A model generated the notes under the pieces. The model saw only the letters and a program-made list of their open reading frames with translations, was not told where the DNA came from and searched no databases. A program made the position numbers and the translations under genes. Shown here one piece after another: positions 7,991 to 18,575 of a stretch of DNA of 56,764 nucleotides. Source of the DNA: Holosporales bacterium (GTDB lineage: Bacteria; Pseudomonadota; Alphaproteobacteria; UBA3830; JAIRWN01); the NCBI GenBank assembly GCA_031263535.1, contig JAISFO010000026.1, positions 1 through 56,764 on the forward strand. Direction: 5' to 3'. Numbering within the stretch: the first letter of the stretch is position 1; each line of letters starts with the position of its first letter.

Positions 7991-10411
7991 TCACTCAAGG
8001 GCTTTGCTGATAGTGTCTACAGATGGTGAGGGAGTGCTGCCGTTGGTGCCAATAATATGAATTCTCGTTCTATCCAAAGGCTCTTCGCGTAAGGCTTCGT
8101 AGATTGAGTGTTTTTCGTCACTGCTGGGCAGGCCGGTGTCCAGATCCACCCTTTGAAACTTAACGCCTTTGGGTACGCGGAAAGGCGCTGTTTTGTAATA
8201 AGATCCTATATTTTCAAAAAACTTAATCAAGATTGGCAAAGGTAAGTTGGCCCCAAGGACTTTCTCACCTAAACACTCTGGTTGGTCGAAAAATATGCAT
8301 ATGCCGACGACCAGGTTCGGGGTATAGCCAAAAACCCAAGTGTCGTCGCTATTGCTGGTAGTCCCAGTTTTACATGCAAACGGAAAATCAAAATGCCTGG
8401 CCCTTATTGCGCTGCCACGCCTGGACGTTCCTTCTAGAATATGGGTAATTTGATAGACGCTTATCGCATCAAACATCTGTTCGGTGTCGTCCGTTATCTC
8501 TGGAGGCGCGTCTGACATCGGGCCAATGTGCATGACCCCTTCACATATCCTTCTGTCACCCTTAAATATCACGCGGCCGTTTTTATCTTGTACCTGGTCG
8601 ATAAGCACAGGAGCAACGCTTCTGCCGCCATTGGCAAGGATACAGTAGGCACGCGCTAGCTTCATAAGCGTAGTCTCGCCAGCCCCCAAAACCGTTGCCG
8701 GATAAATGTTAGGGCTTTGAAGGATGTCAAGTTTCTGCAGGGTTCTGGCAATGGCCTCTAACCCAACTTCCTGAGACAGCGCGACTGTAGCATTGTTGAT
8801 AGAGCGCTCAAGCGCGCTTCTGAGCGTTACATCTCCGTAAAATTTGTTGGTAACGTTGTGTGGCGTCCAAGCTTCTTGACCTGGGCCGAGCTCAATCGAC
8901 AGAGGTTCATCTCGGACTATAGAGATAGGCTCAAACCCACAGTCCATAGCCGTCAAATATATGAACGGTTTGATTATAGAGCCAGGTTGCCTTACCGCCT
9001 GGGTTACGCGGTTATACTCGCTGACGGCATAGCTGTATCCTCCATGCATAGCCAACACTCGGCCATTAAGCGGATTCATTACGATAATAGCGCCCTGAGC
9101 CTTGGGTAATTGCCTTAGGGCAAAGCTGCCGTTTTTGATTGCTTCGACCCATACAACATCGCAAATTTTCAAAACATCCGATGGCAGCTTAACTTGCGGC
9201 CCAAGCAGGCTTTTACCCAGGCTTTTTCTGGCCCACTTAAGCTCCGCCAGTGGTATTTTGCCAACAGCGCCGTTTATCAGCTTAATCTCAGCATTATCTT
9301 TGTAAAGCGCCGTCACACATGCAATCGTCCAGCCGTTGCCCAACTTAGGCAGCGTTCGTGCGATTTTTTTAAGTTCATCCGCGTATTTGGACAAATTTAT
9401 GTTGGCTATTGGGCCGCGCCAGCCGTATTTGCGATCAAACTCTAAAATACCGTCACAAAGGCATTGCTCAGCCAGGCTTTGAAGTTCCGGATCCAAAGTT
9501 GCATGTACGCTGTATCCGGCTTTATAGACATTGTCTGTGCCAAATTTACTGACTAAAAACCGCCGTATTTCCTCGGTAAAATAGTCTGCTTTGAACAGCT
9601 GGCGCTCTTCAATTGGGGTAAGGCTTAGCGGTTCCTGTCGGGCAGCGTCAGCTTCCTGCTGGGATATAAATTTATTCATAAGCATCCGGTCGATTACCCA
9701 GTCACGACGCTCTATTGCCCGCGCGTAGTGCTTTTTTATGCTGTAATTGGCGGCGCCCTTCGCTAGGCCTGCCAGATATGCACACTCGCCAAGTGTCAAT
9801 TCATCCAAAGCTTTGTCAAAATAAGATTGAGCAGCAACCGCAACACCATAAGCAGCAGTACCATCGGCCCCAACGCCCAGGTATATCTGGTTAAGATAGA
9901 GCTCCAGTATCTTGTCCTTAGGGATAGAGGCGTCGATAACTATGGCCAAAAGGGCCTCTTTGATTTTTCTGATCCAAGAGACCCGATTACCGGTCATCAT
10001 GTTTTTGGCCACTTGTTGTGTTATTGTCGAAGCGCCAACCAAACGTTTTCCTGTACCAATATTACCCAAATTGATAATTGCCGCCCTTATGATCCCAAGA
10101 AAATCCAACCCTTTATGTTGATAGAAGGTCTTATCCTCAGCCGCAAGGAAAGCATCGATTAACTTTTGCGGCACAGTGTCGATTGGCACAAAAACCCGCT
10201 TTTCCATGAAATATTCTGATAAAAGCTTCCCGTCAACAGAGTAAACCCGACTTACCAGCGGGGGCGTATAGTGGTCTATAAGCGAGTAATTAGGAATCGC
10301 CGCGCTGTAGTGCCTAACGGAAAACAACAGCCCTACAGCCGCGCAAATTGACAGTGTTATAAGCGTTACGCAAGCTACAGTAATTGACCAAAAAAATTTA
10401 CGCAAAGACAT
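7991..10411 (-). CDS. mrcA: Penicillin-binding protein 1A (bifunctional transglycosylase/transpeptidase)
   Basis: This class A PBP polymerises and cross-links peptidoglycan at the outer face of the inner membrane. With the ATG at 10411 it is 806 aa. It has an N-terminal membrane anchor (about residues 8-31), a glycosyltransferase domain with catalytic Glu in EDKTFYQH (E92), and a transpeptidase domain with nucleophile motif SIIK (S478), SINN and KTGT (K681). An OB-like insert before the transpeptidase matches PBP1A architecture. An in-frame TTG at 10465 would add 18 residues; neither start has a convincing ribosome-binding site. A second class A PBP lies at 45668-47584. Confidence 0.93.
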   Translation of the reverse strand: MSLRKFFWSITVACVTLITLSICAAVGLLFSVRHYSAAIPNYSLIDHYTPPLVSRVYSVDGKLLSEYFMEKRVFVPIDTVPQKLIDAFLAAEDKTFYQHKGLDFLGIIRAAIINLGNIGTGKRLVGASTITQQVAKNMMTGNRVSWIRKIKEALLAIVIDASIPKDKILELYLNQIYLGVGADGTAAYGVAVAAQSYFDKALDELTLGECAYLAGLAKGAANYSIKKHYARAIERRDWVIDRMLMNKFISQQEADAARQEPLSLTPIEERQLFKADYFTEEIRRFLVSKFGTDNVYKAGYSVHATLDPELQSLAEQCLCDGILEFDRKYGWRGPIANINLSKYADELKKIARTLPKLGNGWTIACVTALYKDNAEIKLINGAVGKIPLAELKWARKSLGKSLLGPQVKLPSDVLKICDVVWVEAIKNGSFALRQLPKAQGAIIVMNPLNGRVLAMHGGYSYAVSEYNRVTQAVRQPGSIIKPFIYLTAMDCGFEPISIVRDEPLSIELGPGQEAWTPHNVTNKFYGDVTLRSALERSINNATVALSQEVGLEAIARTLQKLDILQSPNIYPATVLGAGETTLMKLARAYCILANGGRSVAPVLIDQVQDKNGRVIFKGDRRICEGVMHIGPMSDAPPEITDDTEQMFDAISVYQITHILEGTSRRGSAIRARHFDFPFACKTGTTSNSDDTWVFGYTPNLVVGICIFFDQPECLGEKVLGANLPLPILIKFFENIGSYYKTAPFRVPKGVKFQRVDLDTGLPSSDEKHSIYEALREEPLDRTRIHIIGTNGSTPSPSVDTISKALE

Positions 10412-10592
10412 GAAAGCCGCACGAGAATAAACGAGGGCTATTTTATCATAAAGTTTCAGATTCAACCATTTCGGGTTGCTGATGTAGCGAGTGCGTCAAC
10501 GATATATTACATGCAGGGAGTTTGTTTTGGCTCTGGACACGGTTGGCAACATAGTGTAGCATCGCCCTTAACAGCAACGTGTTGAGGCGTTT

Positions 10593-10730
10593 ATGAGTAA
10601 AAGGACCTATCAGCCAAGTAAGCTTGTCCGCAAGCGTCGCCATGGCTTTCGCTCTAGAATGCAGACTGTTGGCGGCAGAAGAGTGCTTCGTGATCGTCGC
10701 GCTAAGGGTCGGATTAAATTATCCGCCTAA
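10593..10730 (+). CDS. rpmH: 50S ribosomal protein L34
   Basis: ATG 10593 to TAA 10728-10730 gives a 45-aa highly basic protein starting [10 protein letters not shown] and continuing with [19 protein letters not shown] and RIKLSA. These are the hallmarks of L34, which is usually 44 aa; here a Ser follows the initiator Met. rnpA, which normally follows rpmH, is absent. The next gene is a thioredoxin-like protein in the same frame. Confidence 0.96.
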   Translation: MSKRTYQPSKLVRKRRHGFRSRMQTVGGRRVLRDRRAKGRIKLSA

Positions 10731-10814
10731 TCTGACCTATCGGGCATAAATATTCACATCGCGCGAAATCCACAACAAAAGCTTAAAATCAAATCAGCGG
10801 CACTTGCTGCCTGT

Positions 10815-11426
10815 TTGGTTTTATGTCAGGGCTTTCCCCCCGATTACGCCTTAAGCTCAAGGAAAACTCCAACAGTCCCTGACAAAAAAGTCATTAAAGT
10901 TCGCGGGCCTTTTATCCCTTCATACGGCTCAGACAATCCAAAGCTTACCATTGTCGTTTACACCGACTGTCTTTGTCCAAAGTGTTATGGAGTCTTGCGC
11001 GACCTGAGTGTTATGGCTAAAAAATATAAGAAAATTAGAATTGTATATAAAGAGCTTCCTGTGCATGGCAGGCTGTCGCTGGATTGCTCTGCTATGGCGC
11101 TGGCGGCCCATTCCCAGGGGAAATATTGGGCCTTTAAAGCAAGCGCCGAACAGTACTTTAAAGATATGGAAGGAAAGCCCAAAGCGATGCCAAATTGCTG
11201 GACTCCGGCGGCTCGCGCAGGCTTGAACCTGAGTCTAGCAAAGCAGGCTGTTAACAGCATTGCTGTTATACAAGAGCTTAAATCAAACTTTGATGAAGTA
11301 ATGTCTTTAATCCCTGATCCAGACACGCCTATAATCGTGCTAGGCAACACTGTGATAAAAGGTGCTATACCTAAAGATAAGCTAGACGACATAATAAGGC
11401 AGAAATTGCGTTCGATAGATTTATGA
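10815..11426 (+). CDS. DsbA-like periplasmic thioredoxin; true start probably further upstream
   Basis: This is a thioredoxin-fold oxidoreductase with active site CPKC (residues 54-57 from the TTG at 10815), preceded by another Cys at 52, and a cis-proline loop DTPIIVLG. DsbA-like proteins form or shuffle disulfides in the periplasm. The frame stays open upstream to the rpmH stop. Those codons (KLKIK then SAALAACLVLC) complete a convincing signal peptide that the TTG start would cut short. No ATG, GTG or TTG exists in that upstream stretch, so a rare start (ATT 10752, ATA 10746 or ATC 10788) is possible. The gene overlaps the following exonuclease by 4 bases (ATGA), indicating coupling. Confidence 0.85.
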   Translation: MVLCQGFPPDYALSSRKTPTVPDKKVIKVRGPFIPSYGSDNPKLTIVVYTDCLCPKCYGVLRDLSVMAKKYKKIRIVYKELPVHGRLSLDCSAMALAAHSQGKYWAFKASAEQYFKDMEGKPKAMPNCWTPAARAGLNLSLAKQAVNSIAVIQELKSNFDEVMSLIPDPDTPIIVLGNTVIKGAIPKDKLDDIIRQKLRSIDL

Positions 11427-12289
11427 AGCTTATACTTATTGACGGCTCTGGTTTTATATATCGGGCGTTTTACGCTCTGCCGAAACTGATCAGCAAATAC
11501 GACCAAACGCCAGTTGGCGCTGTGTATGGCTTTTGCAATATGACGCTGTCGATCGCAAACGCTCATAAGCATGACTATATTGCCGTTGTTTTTGACGCTG
11601 GCCGAAAAACTTTCAGGCATGAAATATACGCTGAATACAAAGCCAACAGAGGCGATGTGCCAGAAGATCTTATCCCCCAGTTCCCAATGGTTAGGACGGT
11701 ATGCGACGTCCTGGGCATCCCACATATGGAAGAAAATGGAGTAGAAGCCGATGATTTAATTGCTTCCTATACCGCCAAAGCTAAAGAGTCCGGTTTACTG
11801 ACAGAAATCGTGTCGTCTGACAAAGATTTAATTCAGGTGATGGGCGACAATGTCGAAATTTACGATCCAATGAAGTCTAAATTTTTGTCCAGCGAAAGTG
11901 TTTTCGAAAAATACGGAATATACCCGCATCAGATGATTGATTTTCAAGCATTGGTTGGCGATGCCAGTGATAATATCCCTGGGATAGCCGGAGTTGGGCC
12001 CAAAACCGCAGCCATGTTGTTGCAACAATTTGGGTCACTGGATAGTATATTTGCCAACCCTGACCAAATTACACCGATTAAGGTTAGGGAAAGGCTCGTC
12101 AAATACAAAGAGGACGCTTATATTTCAAAAAAACTGTCTACGTTAAGGACAGATCTTATTATTGAGACGCCGATTGAAAACCTTGTTCGCCGCCAAATTG
12201 TGCCCGATGTAGCATATAGCTTTTTCAACAAGCATGGTTTTAACAGCATCATAAGTCGCTGGCTTCAGGATGATTTGAACTTGCTTTGA
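11423..12289 (+). CDS. Stand-alone 5'-3' exonuclease (Pol I N-terminal domain type)
   Basis: This 288-aa protein matches the 5' nuclease domain of DNA polymerase I (FEN/PIN-like family), which removes RNA primers and flaps. Visible motifs are LIDGSGFIYRAF near the start, the acidic VEADDLIASY and SSDKDLIQV metal sites, and the helix-3-turn-helix GDASDNIPGIAGVGPKTA. No polymerase domain follows: the frame stops at TGA 12287-12289 and the next gene is unrelated. Pol I is normally about 900 aa, so this is either a split polA or an ExoIX-like nuclease. It overlaps the DsbA-like gene by 4 bases. Confidence 0.92.
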   Translation: MKLILIDGSGFIYRAFYALPKLISKYDQTPVGAVYGFCNMTLSIANAHKHDYIAVVFDAGRKTFRHEIYAEYKANRGDVPEDLIPQFPMVRTVCDVLGIPHMEENGVEADDLIASYTAKAKESGLLTEIVSSDKDLIQVMGDNVEIYDPMKSKFLSSESVFEKYGIYPHQMIDFQALVGDASDNIPGIAGVGPKTAAMLLQQFGSLDSIFANPDQITPIKVRERLVKYKEDAYISKKLSTLRTDLIIETPIENLVRRQIVPDVAYSFFNKHGFNSIISRWLQDDLNLL

Positions 12290-12365
12290 CAAATAAATTA
12301 AAAAAACTATTTGCAAAATAATGCGCCAAATGATATAGCTGCTTAAATTTTATTAATTACAAAAA

Positions 12366-14174
12366 ATGAAAAAGATTTTTACCGCCATATTTATATCAGT
12401 TTCGTCTGTTTGCTATTCGGCTGCACCAGATCCGTTGATTCAAAAGTTCTCGTCAGCGGAAAATTTTGATCAAGTTAGAGACTATTTATTCCCGATGTTA
12501 TCTCCTGAGGGACGGGCGGCTTTGGAAAAATTCCGGCATGTTAACATCGAAGTTCGGGATGAAAGAATCGTAAATGTCTGGCTCGACATGAATAGGTCGG
12601 CGGTAATTGAGTGCTGCCAACAAGTTAAAGAAAATATTGTGCAAGAAATGCAAGCGTTTGCTGATGATAAAGGAATTAACGTTTCGAATCTAAGTGAGGC
12701 TGTGGATGAGACGTTCAGCTTTTTAGATCGTAATTACTTACCTAAAATGGAAGAGGATGAGAGTAGTAGATTTTTTGGATCATTAAATTATACTCCTCCA
12801 TTTCGTGATGATTCATTACACTCTGAGTTTCGACAGAGCGCTAAAAATTGTTGTTTTATTAATTGGTGTAAATACAGAGATGAGGTTTGCCTGGGTTGTG
12901 TAAATCGAAGGCAGATCGAAGAAATTGCAAATGCTTCCGATCCTGTTCTGGCTGAGCTGTCCGATTTTGCAAGACCGGTATCAAGATGCCCTGCCGGCAG
13001 CGACAGATTTGGTATTTCGCCAGACAACTTGATGCTAATAACGTTTGACAGCGTCATGGCTTGCTTAGAACAGCAGGGGTTAAAGAGTCCGGCTGCTTTT
13101 AGAAATTTAGTTGACGACCAACAACAGATAGCTGTTTCTTGGGGAAGGGTTTTACAAAAGTCGTCGTTTTATATAGAGGTTAAGACCGGATTTAGTGGTT
13201 CGGTATTACTTGCTGTAATTGATTCAGAGAAAGAGCGCTATTCACAAACGCTACATCATTTTGTCGAGGGCATCGTACCTGATATGTCTAGGACGGAACG
13301 AGAAAGTTTTGTGATGTTTTTAGCGGCACACGAATTACGTGCGCCTCAAAACGCTGGCTTGATCATCATTTTATCATCGTTATATAACGCGAAAAAGTCT
13401 CTTTTTGCCATGAATTATCCGGTTTTAGTTTTTAATACAGAAATTGGTTCAGAGTTTGATCTTTATGCAATTTCTTGTCAGAGCTATGAAGCAGAAAGTT
13501 ATCACATGAATCATCGCTTGATCTTTAAGCATGAGCTGTTTCACGGGAGTCATTTATGTCTTGGGTTTTCGTCTTTGAGTAGTAGTCAAGAAGATCCTTT
13601 CTGGTCCATTTATTCTAAAAATCCTTTTACAAAAGCAATTTGCTCAAACGAATACGAAACAGTTTCCACGAAAATTCAAGCAAAAGTTACAGAATTAATG
13701 GGGCAAGGACCACAAGATGATGCAGAAAAATTGAGCGCCTTAGCGCGATGTTTAATCCCTGTTTCTCCCGAAGCCACCTCTTCTGTAGCTGAAGAATTTA
13801 CGCCTCAATCTTTTTCGGAAGCACTGACAAAGTTTACTTTTAGCGAAATTTGGTCCTACTCCGAAGAATTTGCCACCATCACTGGAGTGCGATTGGTAAA
13901 TGGTAAAGTATTCGTCGAACAATGCAGCGACCTTGGCGTGTCGCTTGAGACAGGAGAACCTGCTCGGTGGGGACACTTGGCTGGTGAAAAAGAAGGCTGG
14001 ATCGAGTATATTAATCAGCGCATATCAAATGCTGAATACTGCTACTCCGGTTCGGAAGTTTTACCTTTCGCCGAGTGGTATTATAGGGAATTATTGACAT
14101 CGCTTGTCTGGAATCTCGCGCCAGATCCAGATGCATTTAGAATCCTTACTGAGCTTTATCAGATGAAGGACTGA
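12366..14174 (+). CDS. Secreted protein with HExxH zinc-metallopeptidase motif
   Basis: This 602-aa protein begins with a clear signal peptide (MKKIFTAIFISVSSVCYSA, cleavage near residue 19), so it is exported. It contains KHELFHGSH with HELFH at residues 389-393, the signature of zincin metallopeptidases. Acidic residues E429 and E431 in SNEYETV lie about 40 residues downstream, where a third zinc ligand or catalytic partner sits in several families, including the M91 (NleD-like) effectors. No family assignment is certain. It is cysteine-rich in the N-terminal half. It stands alone between the exonuclease gene and rpoB, where rplL would normally be. A role acting on host or envelope proteins is inference. 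Confidence 0.8.
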   Translation: MKKIFTAIFISVSSVCYSAAPDPLIQKFSSAENFDQVRDYLFPMLSPEGRAALEKFRHVNIEVRDERIVNVWLDMNRSAVIECCQQVKENIVQEMQAFADDKGINVSNLSEAVDETFSFLDRNYLPKMEEDESSRFFGSLNYTPPFRDDSLHSEFRQSAKNCCFINWCKYRDEVCLGCVNRRQIEEIANASDPVLAELSDFARPVSRCPAGSDRFGISPDNLMLITFDSVMACLEQQGLKSPAAFRNLVDDQQQIAVSWGRVLQKSSFYIEVKTGFSGSVLLAVIDSEKERYSQTLHHFVEGIVPDMSRTERESFVMFLAAHELRAPQNAGLIIILSSLYNAKKSLFAMNYPVLVFNTEIGSEFDLYAISCQSYEAESYHMNHRLIFKHELFHGSHLCLGFSSLSSSQEDPFWSIYSKNPFTKAICSNEYETVSTKIQAKVTELMGQGPQDDAEKLSALARCLIPVSPEATSSVAEEFTPQSFSEALTKFTFSEIWSYSEEFATITGVRLVNGKVFVEQCSDLGVSLETGEPARWGHLAGEKEGWIEYINQRISNAEYCYSGSEVLPFAEWYYRELLTSLVWNLAPDPDAFRILTELYQMKD

Positions 14175-14382
14175 TTGTTGATGAAATCGACCAGATTATT
14201 TTAAAAATATAACTTTTTAGTTTTTTTATATAAAATATCTCTTTAATATTTCTAATTAGTCTGATAATAATTAACTAAGTTTTAAAACGATCTGTATCTG
14301 TGCAATACCCTTCTTTTATACCGAGGGCGCGGTGTGCCGTCGCTCAGCGATGGGCTTTCTGTAAACAAAACTGGAGCAAACA

Positions 14383-17300
14383 ATGATAAAAGGCTTTACC
14401 GAGCGTAAAAGGCTGCGTAAGCATTTCGGCAAAATTCAAGAAGTAATGGATATGCCGAACCTTGTTGGACTGCAACGCCATTCCTATGAGCGTTTTTTGC
14501 AAGCCGACGTCTCGCCAGAAAACAGGGTTGACGAAGGGCTACAGGCTGCTTTTAAGTCTGTTTTTCCGATAAAAGACTATTCTGGTCGAGCTCAGATAGA
14601 TTTTCAAAAATATTATTTTGATGAGCCGAAGTACGACGAAAATGAATGCCGTCAGCGTGGATTAACGTTTGCAGTACCGCTTAGGGCGACTTTCAGGCTG
14701 CTTATCTGGGACGTCGACGAAAATACCGGCAAACGCTCTGTTCGAGATATAAAAGAACAAGACGTCTATATGGGCGATATTCCGCTCATGACGATTAACG
14801 GTACGTTTATTGTAAATGGTGTTGAGCGGGTTGTTGTTTCGCAGATGCAGCGCTCGCCTGGGGTGTTTTTTGATCATGATAATGGGAAAACCCACGCGTC
14901 CGGTAAGTTCTTGTTTGCCGGGCATGTGATTCCTTACCGTGGGTCTTGGCTTGACTTTGAGTTTGATGCCAAAGAGTTCATCAACATTCGCATAGACCGC
15001 AAGCGCAAGCTTCCTGTGACGACTTTGCTGATGGCGTTGCCGTCTGACGAAACTGAAAAAGCGATAGTTAAAGCCGAAAAAGCCGGCAAGCCACTCGACA
15101 AATCCCAAGCCTGTGGTATGAGCAAGGAAGAGATTCTTTCTTATTTTTACAAAAGGATACACTACCGGCATAACAAGAGCGAAAGCTTCTGGCGAAGGGA
15201 GTTTTTCCCGGCAGCGCTTGCAGGCGTTAGCTTGGATAAGGATTTAATTGACGCCAAGACGGGCGAGGTTGTGCTTAAGGCTGGCGCCAAGGTTAACAAC
15301 AAAGTGCTGTCAAAGCTAGAGTCAGCCGGCCTGAAAGAATTGGTTGTTCAGCCGGAAGACATTGTTGGTAAGTACAGCGCAATTGATATCGTAAACATGT
15401 CCAACGGATTGGTTCTGGTGGAAGCTGGGGATGAGCTTACTGAAGAAAGCCTTAAGTTTTTGGAAGAGCAAGGAATCAACGAGCTGGATGTTTTGTTTAT
15501 CGACAATATACACGTTGGTGGATACATACGAAATACTTTGGCGGCTGATAAGAACAACAGCCGGGAAGAAGCGCTTGCGGATATCTACCGGATAATGCGC
15601 CCGGGTGAGCCCCCGACCATAGAAGGCGCAGAGCTGCTGTTCAGCGGGCTGTTTTTTGATTTTGAGCGGTATGACCTGTCTGCCGTGGGGCGCGTAAAGC
15701 TTAACGCCAGGCTTGGGTTTGAACATGACGATACGCCAAGAGTACTTACCAAAAGGGATATTGTAGCTTCAGTAAAGATCCTGCACGACTTGAAAGACGG
15801 AATAGGCGAGGTTGATGATATAGATAACCTTGGCAATCGCAGGGTACGCGCCGTTGGCGAGCTGCTTGAAAATCAATTCCGTATAGGGTTATCCAGAATA
15901 GAGCGTGCCGTGCGGGAAAAGATGGGCGGCGTTGAGATAGAAAACGCCATGCCTAATGACGTTATTAACGCGAAGCCTGTTTCGGCCACTGTAAGAGAGT
16001 TTTTTGCCGGATCTCAGCTGTCTCAGTTTATGGATCAGACCAATCCATTGGCCGAAGTAACCCATAAAAGACGAATTTCTTCGCTGGGGCCAGGCGGGTT
16101 ATCTCGTGATCGCGCTGGGCTTGAGGTTCGCGACGTCCATGCGACTCATTATGGGCGAATCTGCCCGATTGAGACCCCAGAAGGCCCGAATATCGGCCTT
16201 ATAAACTCGCTGGCGATTTTTGCGCGTGTTAACAAATATGGATTTATTGAAACGCCATACCGCAAGGTAAACGACGGCGTTGTGACGGACGAGATCGTAT
16301 ATCTGTCGGCTTTGGAAGAGGCAAAGTATACGATTGCGCAAGCTAATTCAGAGACTGCCGGTGATGGCAGGTTAGTCGGTGAATTAGTGGTGTGCCGTAA
16401 AAACGGGGATGTAATCACTGTTTCGCCAAAATCGATTGATCTTATGGACGTTTCGCCTAAGCAAGTAGTCTCTGTAGCAGCGGCGCTTATACCAGCGCTT
16501 GGTAACGACGACGCCAGCCGTGCTTTGATGGGGTCGAACATGCAGAAACAGGCAGTACCGCTTCTCAGAAGTCAAGCACCGCTTGTTGGAACGGGCGTTG
16601 AGTGCGCGGTTGCAAGGGATTCTGGCGTGACAATCGTAGCCAAACGGGATGGAGTGGTTGATCAAGTAGACGCCAATCGTGTCGTTATAAAAACTACAGG
16701 CAAGCGCAGTTTCTCGTCAGTTGGCGTTGACATATATAACCTCCGTAAGTTCGAGTGCTCTAACCAAAATACCTGCATCAATCAGCGGCCTTTGGTCAGA
16801 AAGGGCGATGTGATAAAGACTGGAGATATCATAGCCGACGGCCAGTCAACAGAGCTGGGTGAGTTAGCGCTTGGCGAAAACGTCATGGTGGGGTTCATGC
16901 TGTGGCAAGGATTAGGCTTCGAAGACGCGATTATAGTATCCGAAAGGCTGGTCAGTAATGATCATTTTACCTCGGTACACATCGAAGAGTTCGAGGTTAT
17001 AGCTCGTGACACCAAGCTTGGTAATGAAGAGATTACCAGGGATATCCCTAACATAAGCGAAGAGACCTTACATAACCTTGATGAAGCCGGAATAGTGTAC
17101 GTAGGCGCAGAGGTAAAAGCCGGCGATATTCTGGTGGGTAAGATTACCCCTAAAGGCGAATCTCAGCTGTCGACAGAAGAAAAACTGCTTCGCGCAATAT
17201 TTGGTGAGCGGGCTTCTGATGTGCGAGATACGTCGTTGCGTGTTTCGCCAGGGGCGGCAGGCACAGTTATCGACGTGAAGGTATTCTCGCGTACTGGGCT

Positions 17301-18561
17301 TGAAAAAGACGAGCGTGCTTTGGCTATTGACCAAGTCGAAATCGATCGCCTGTCCAAAGATTTTGAAGCGGAAAAAGAGATTATAGAAAAAGATTTCTAT
17401 TTCAGGCTTTCAGAACTGCTTAAAGGTGAGACTGTAGCTTCCTCTCCAGATAAAAGCCTGGTCGGCAAGAAGATTACAGGTGCCATGCTGTCCACCCTTG
17501 GTAGAGGCAAATGGCGTCAGCTTAAGATAAAGGGCGAAGAGGCGGCTAAAGATATAGAAAAGCTGATTAAACAATTCGACTCGATAACCGAAAATCTTAA
17601 AAAGAAATTTGACGATCGGATTGAAAAGCTGCGCAAGGGGGATGATTTAGCCCCGGGGGTTCTTAAAGTAGTGCGGGTATACGTGGCCGTTAAACGTAAG
17701 ATTCAGCCAGGGGACAAAATGGCCGGTCGCCACGGAAACAAAGGCGTTGTCTCAAAAGTAGTGCCGGTCGAGGATATGCCGTATATGGAGGACGGAACGC
17801 CTATAGACATAATCCTTAATCCGCTTGGTATTCCGTCGCGTATGAACATTGGTCAGGTCCTTGAGGCTCATTTGGGCATGGCTGCACATGGCCTCGGCAA
17901 GCAGATCGAGAAAACCCTGCTAAGCATGACGGGAAGTGAAGAAAACTTAGACGTTATAAGGGATCAGCTTAAAGAGATATATACCGCCAAATCGGATAAA
18001 AAAGAGCTAGATAAGCTGGATGACGGTGAGATTGCAGAATTGGCGGTTAACTTAACCAAGGGCGTGCCTATGGCAATGCCGGTATTTGACAGCGCCAGTA
18101 ATGACGAAGTCTCTGAGAATCTGAAGGCGGCTGGGTGCAGTCCTACTGGCAAAGTTCGTCTTATCGACGGCAGAACCGGCGAATACTTTGATCGTGAGGT
18201 TATGGTAGGTCACCTTTATATGATCAAGCTGGATCACATGGTCGATGACAAAATGCATGCACGGTCCGTAGGCCCCTACAGTTTGGTTACTCAACAACCT
18301 CTTGGCGGTAAGGCGCAGTTTGGTGGGCAGCGTTTCGTTGAAATGGAAGTCTGGGCGCTTCAGGCATATGGCGCCGCTTATACCTTGCAGGAAATGCTTA
18401 CGGTTAAGTCAGATGATGTAGAGGGGCGAACCAAAGCCTATGAAACCATCATAAAAGGCAATCAAAACATAGAGCCCGGCATGCCAGAGTCGTTTAATGT
18501 TTTGGTGAAAGAGCTGAACGCTTTGGCGTTTAATCTTGAATTCTTGGAAGGCAACTCTTAA
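14383..18561 (+). CDS. rpoB: RNA polymerase subunit beta
   Basis: This catalytic-core subunit of RNA polymerase is 1392 aa, slightly longer than E. coli (1342), as in other alphaproteobacteria. The rifampicin-pocket region ([14 protein letters not shown] to [13 protein letters not shown]) keeps the Asp, His and Ser residues found in sensitive enzymes. The [10 protein letters not shown] and [11 protein letters not shown] motifs are intact. A proline usual in DVHPTHYGR is Ala. GGAGCAAACA gives a ribosome-binding site before ATG 14383. rpoC follows after 14 bases. The usual upstream rplKAJL genes are absent; about 208 AT-rich bases separate it from a metallopeptidase-like gene and must hold the promoter. 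Confidence 0.98.
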   Translation: MIKGFTERKRLRKHFGKIQEVMDMPNLVGLQRHSYERFLQADVSPENRVDEGLQAAFKSVFPIKDYSGRAQIDFQKYYFDEPKYDENECRQRGLTFAVPLRATFRLLIWDVDENTGKRSVRDIKEQDVYMGDIPLMTINGTFIVNGVERVVVSQMQRSPGVFFDHDNGKTHASGKFLFAGHVIPYRGSWLDFEFDAKEFINIRIDRKRKLPVTTLLMALPSDETEKAIVKAEKAGKPLDKSQACGMSKEEILSYFYKRIHYRHNKSESFWRREFFPAALAGVSLDKDLIDAKTGEVVLKAGAKVNNKVLSKLESAGLKELVVQPEDIVGKYSAIDIVNMSNGLVLVEAGDELTEESLKFLEEQGINELDVLFIDNIHVGGYIRNTLAADKNNSREEALADIYRIMRPGEPPTIEGAELLFSGLFFDFERYDLSAVGRVKLNARLGFEHDDTPRVLTKRDIVASVKILHDLKDGIGEVDDIDNLGNRRVRAVGELLENQFRIGLSRIERAVREKMGGVEIENAMPNDVINAKPVSATVREFFAGSQLSQFMDQTNPLAEVTHKRRISSLGPGGLSRDRAGLEVRDVHATHYGRICPIETPEGPNIGLINSLAIFARVNKYGFIETPYRKVNDGVVTDEIVYLSALEEAKYTIAQANSETAGDGRLVGELVVCRKNGDVITVSPKSIDLMDVSPKQVVSVAAALIPALGNDDASRALMGSNMQKQAVPLLRSQAPLVGTGVECAVARDSGVTIVAKRDGVVDQVDANRVVIKTTGKRSFSSVGVDIYNLRKFECSNQNTCINQRPLVRKGDVIKTGDIIADGQSTELGELALGENVMVGFMLWQGLGFEDAIIVSERLVSNDHFTSVHIEEFEVIARDTKLGNEEITRDIPNISEETLHNLDEAGIVYVGAEVKAGDILVGKITPKGESQLSTEEKLLRAIFGERASDVRDTSLRVSPGAAGTVIDVKVFSRTGLEKDERALAIDQVEIDRLSKDFEAEKEIIEKDFYFRLSELLKGETVASSPDKSLVGKKITGAMLSTLGRGKWRQLKIKGEEAAKDIEKLIKQFDSITENLKKKFDDRIEKLRKGDDLAPGVLKVVRVYVAVKRKIQPGDKMAGRHGNKGVVSKVVPVEDMPYMEDGTPIDIILNPLGIPSRMNIGQVLEAHLGMAAHGLGKQIEKTLLSMTGSEENLDVIRDQLKEIYTAKSDKKELDKLDDGEIAELAVNLTKGVPMAMPVFDSASNDEVSENLKAAGCSPTGKVRLIDGRTGEYFDREVMVGHLYMIKLDHMVDDKMHARSVGPYSLVTQQPLGGKAQFGGQRFVEMEVWALQAYGAAYTLQEMLTVKSDDVEGRTKAYETIIKGNQNIEPGMPESFNVLVKELNALAFNLEFLEGNS

Positions 18562-18575
18562 GGGAGAAAGGCACA

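Noticed and set aside
10985-11725. 246-aa minus-strand frame across the DsbA-like and exonuclease genes
   Set aside because: Both plus-strand genes have catalytic motifs; the opposite frame is a shadow.
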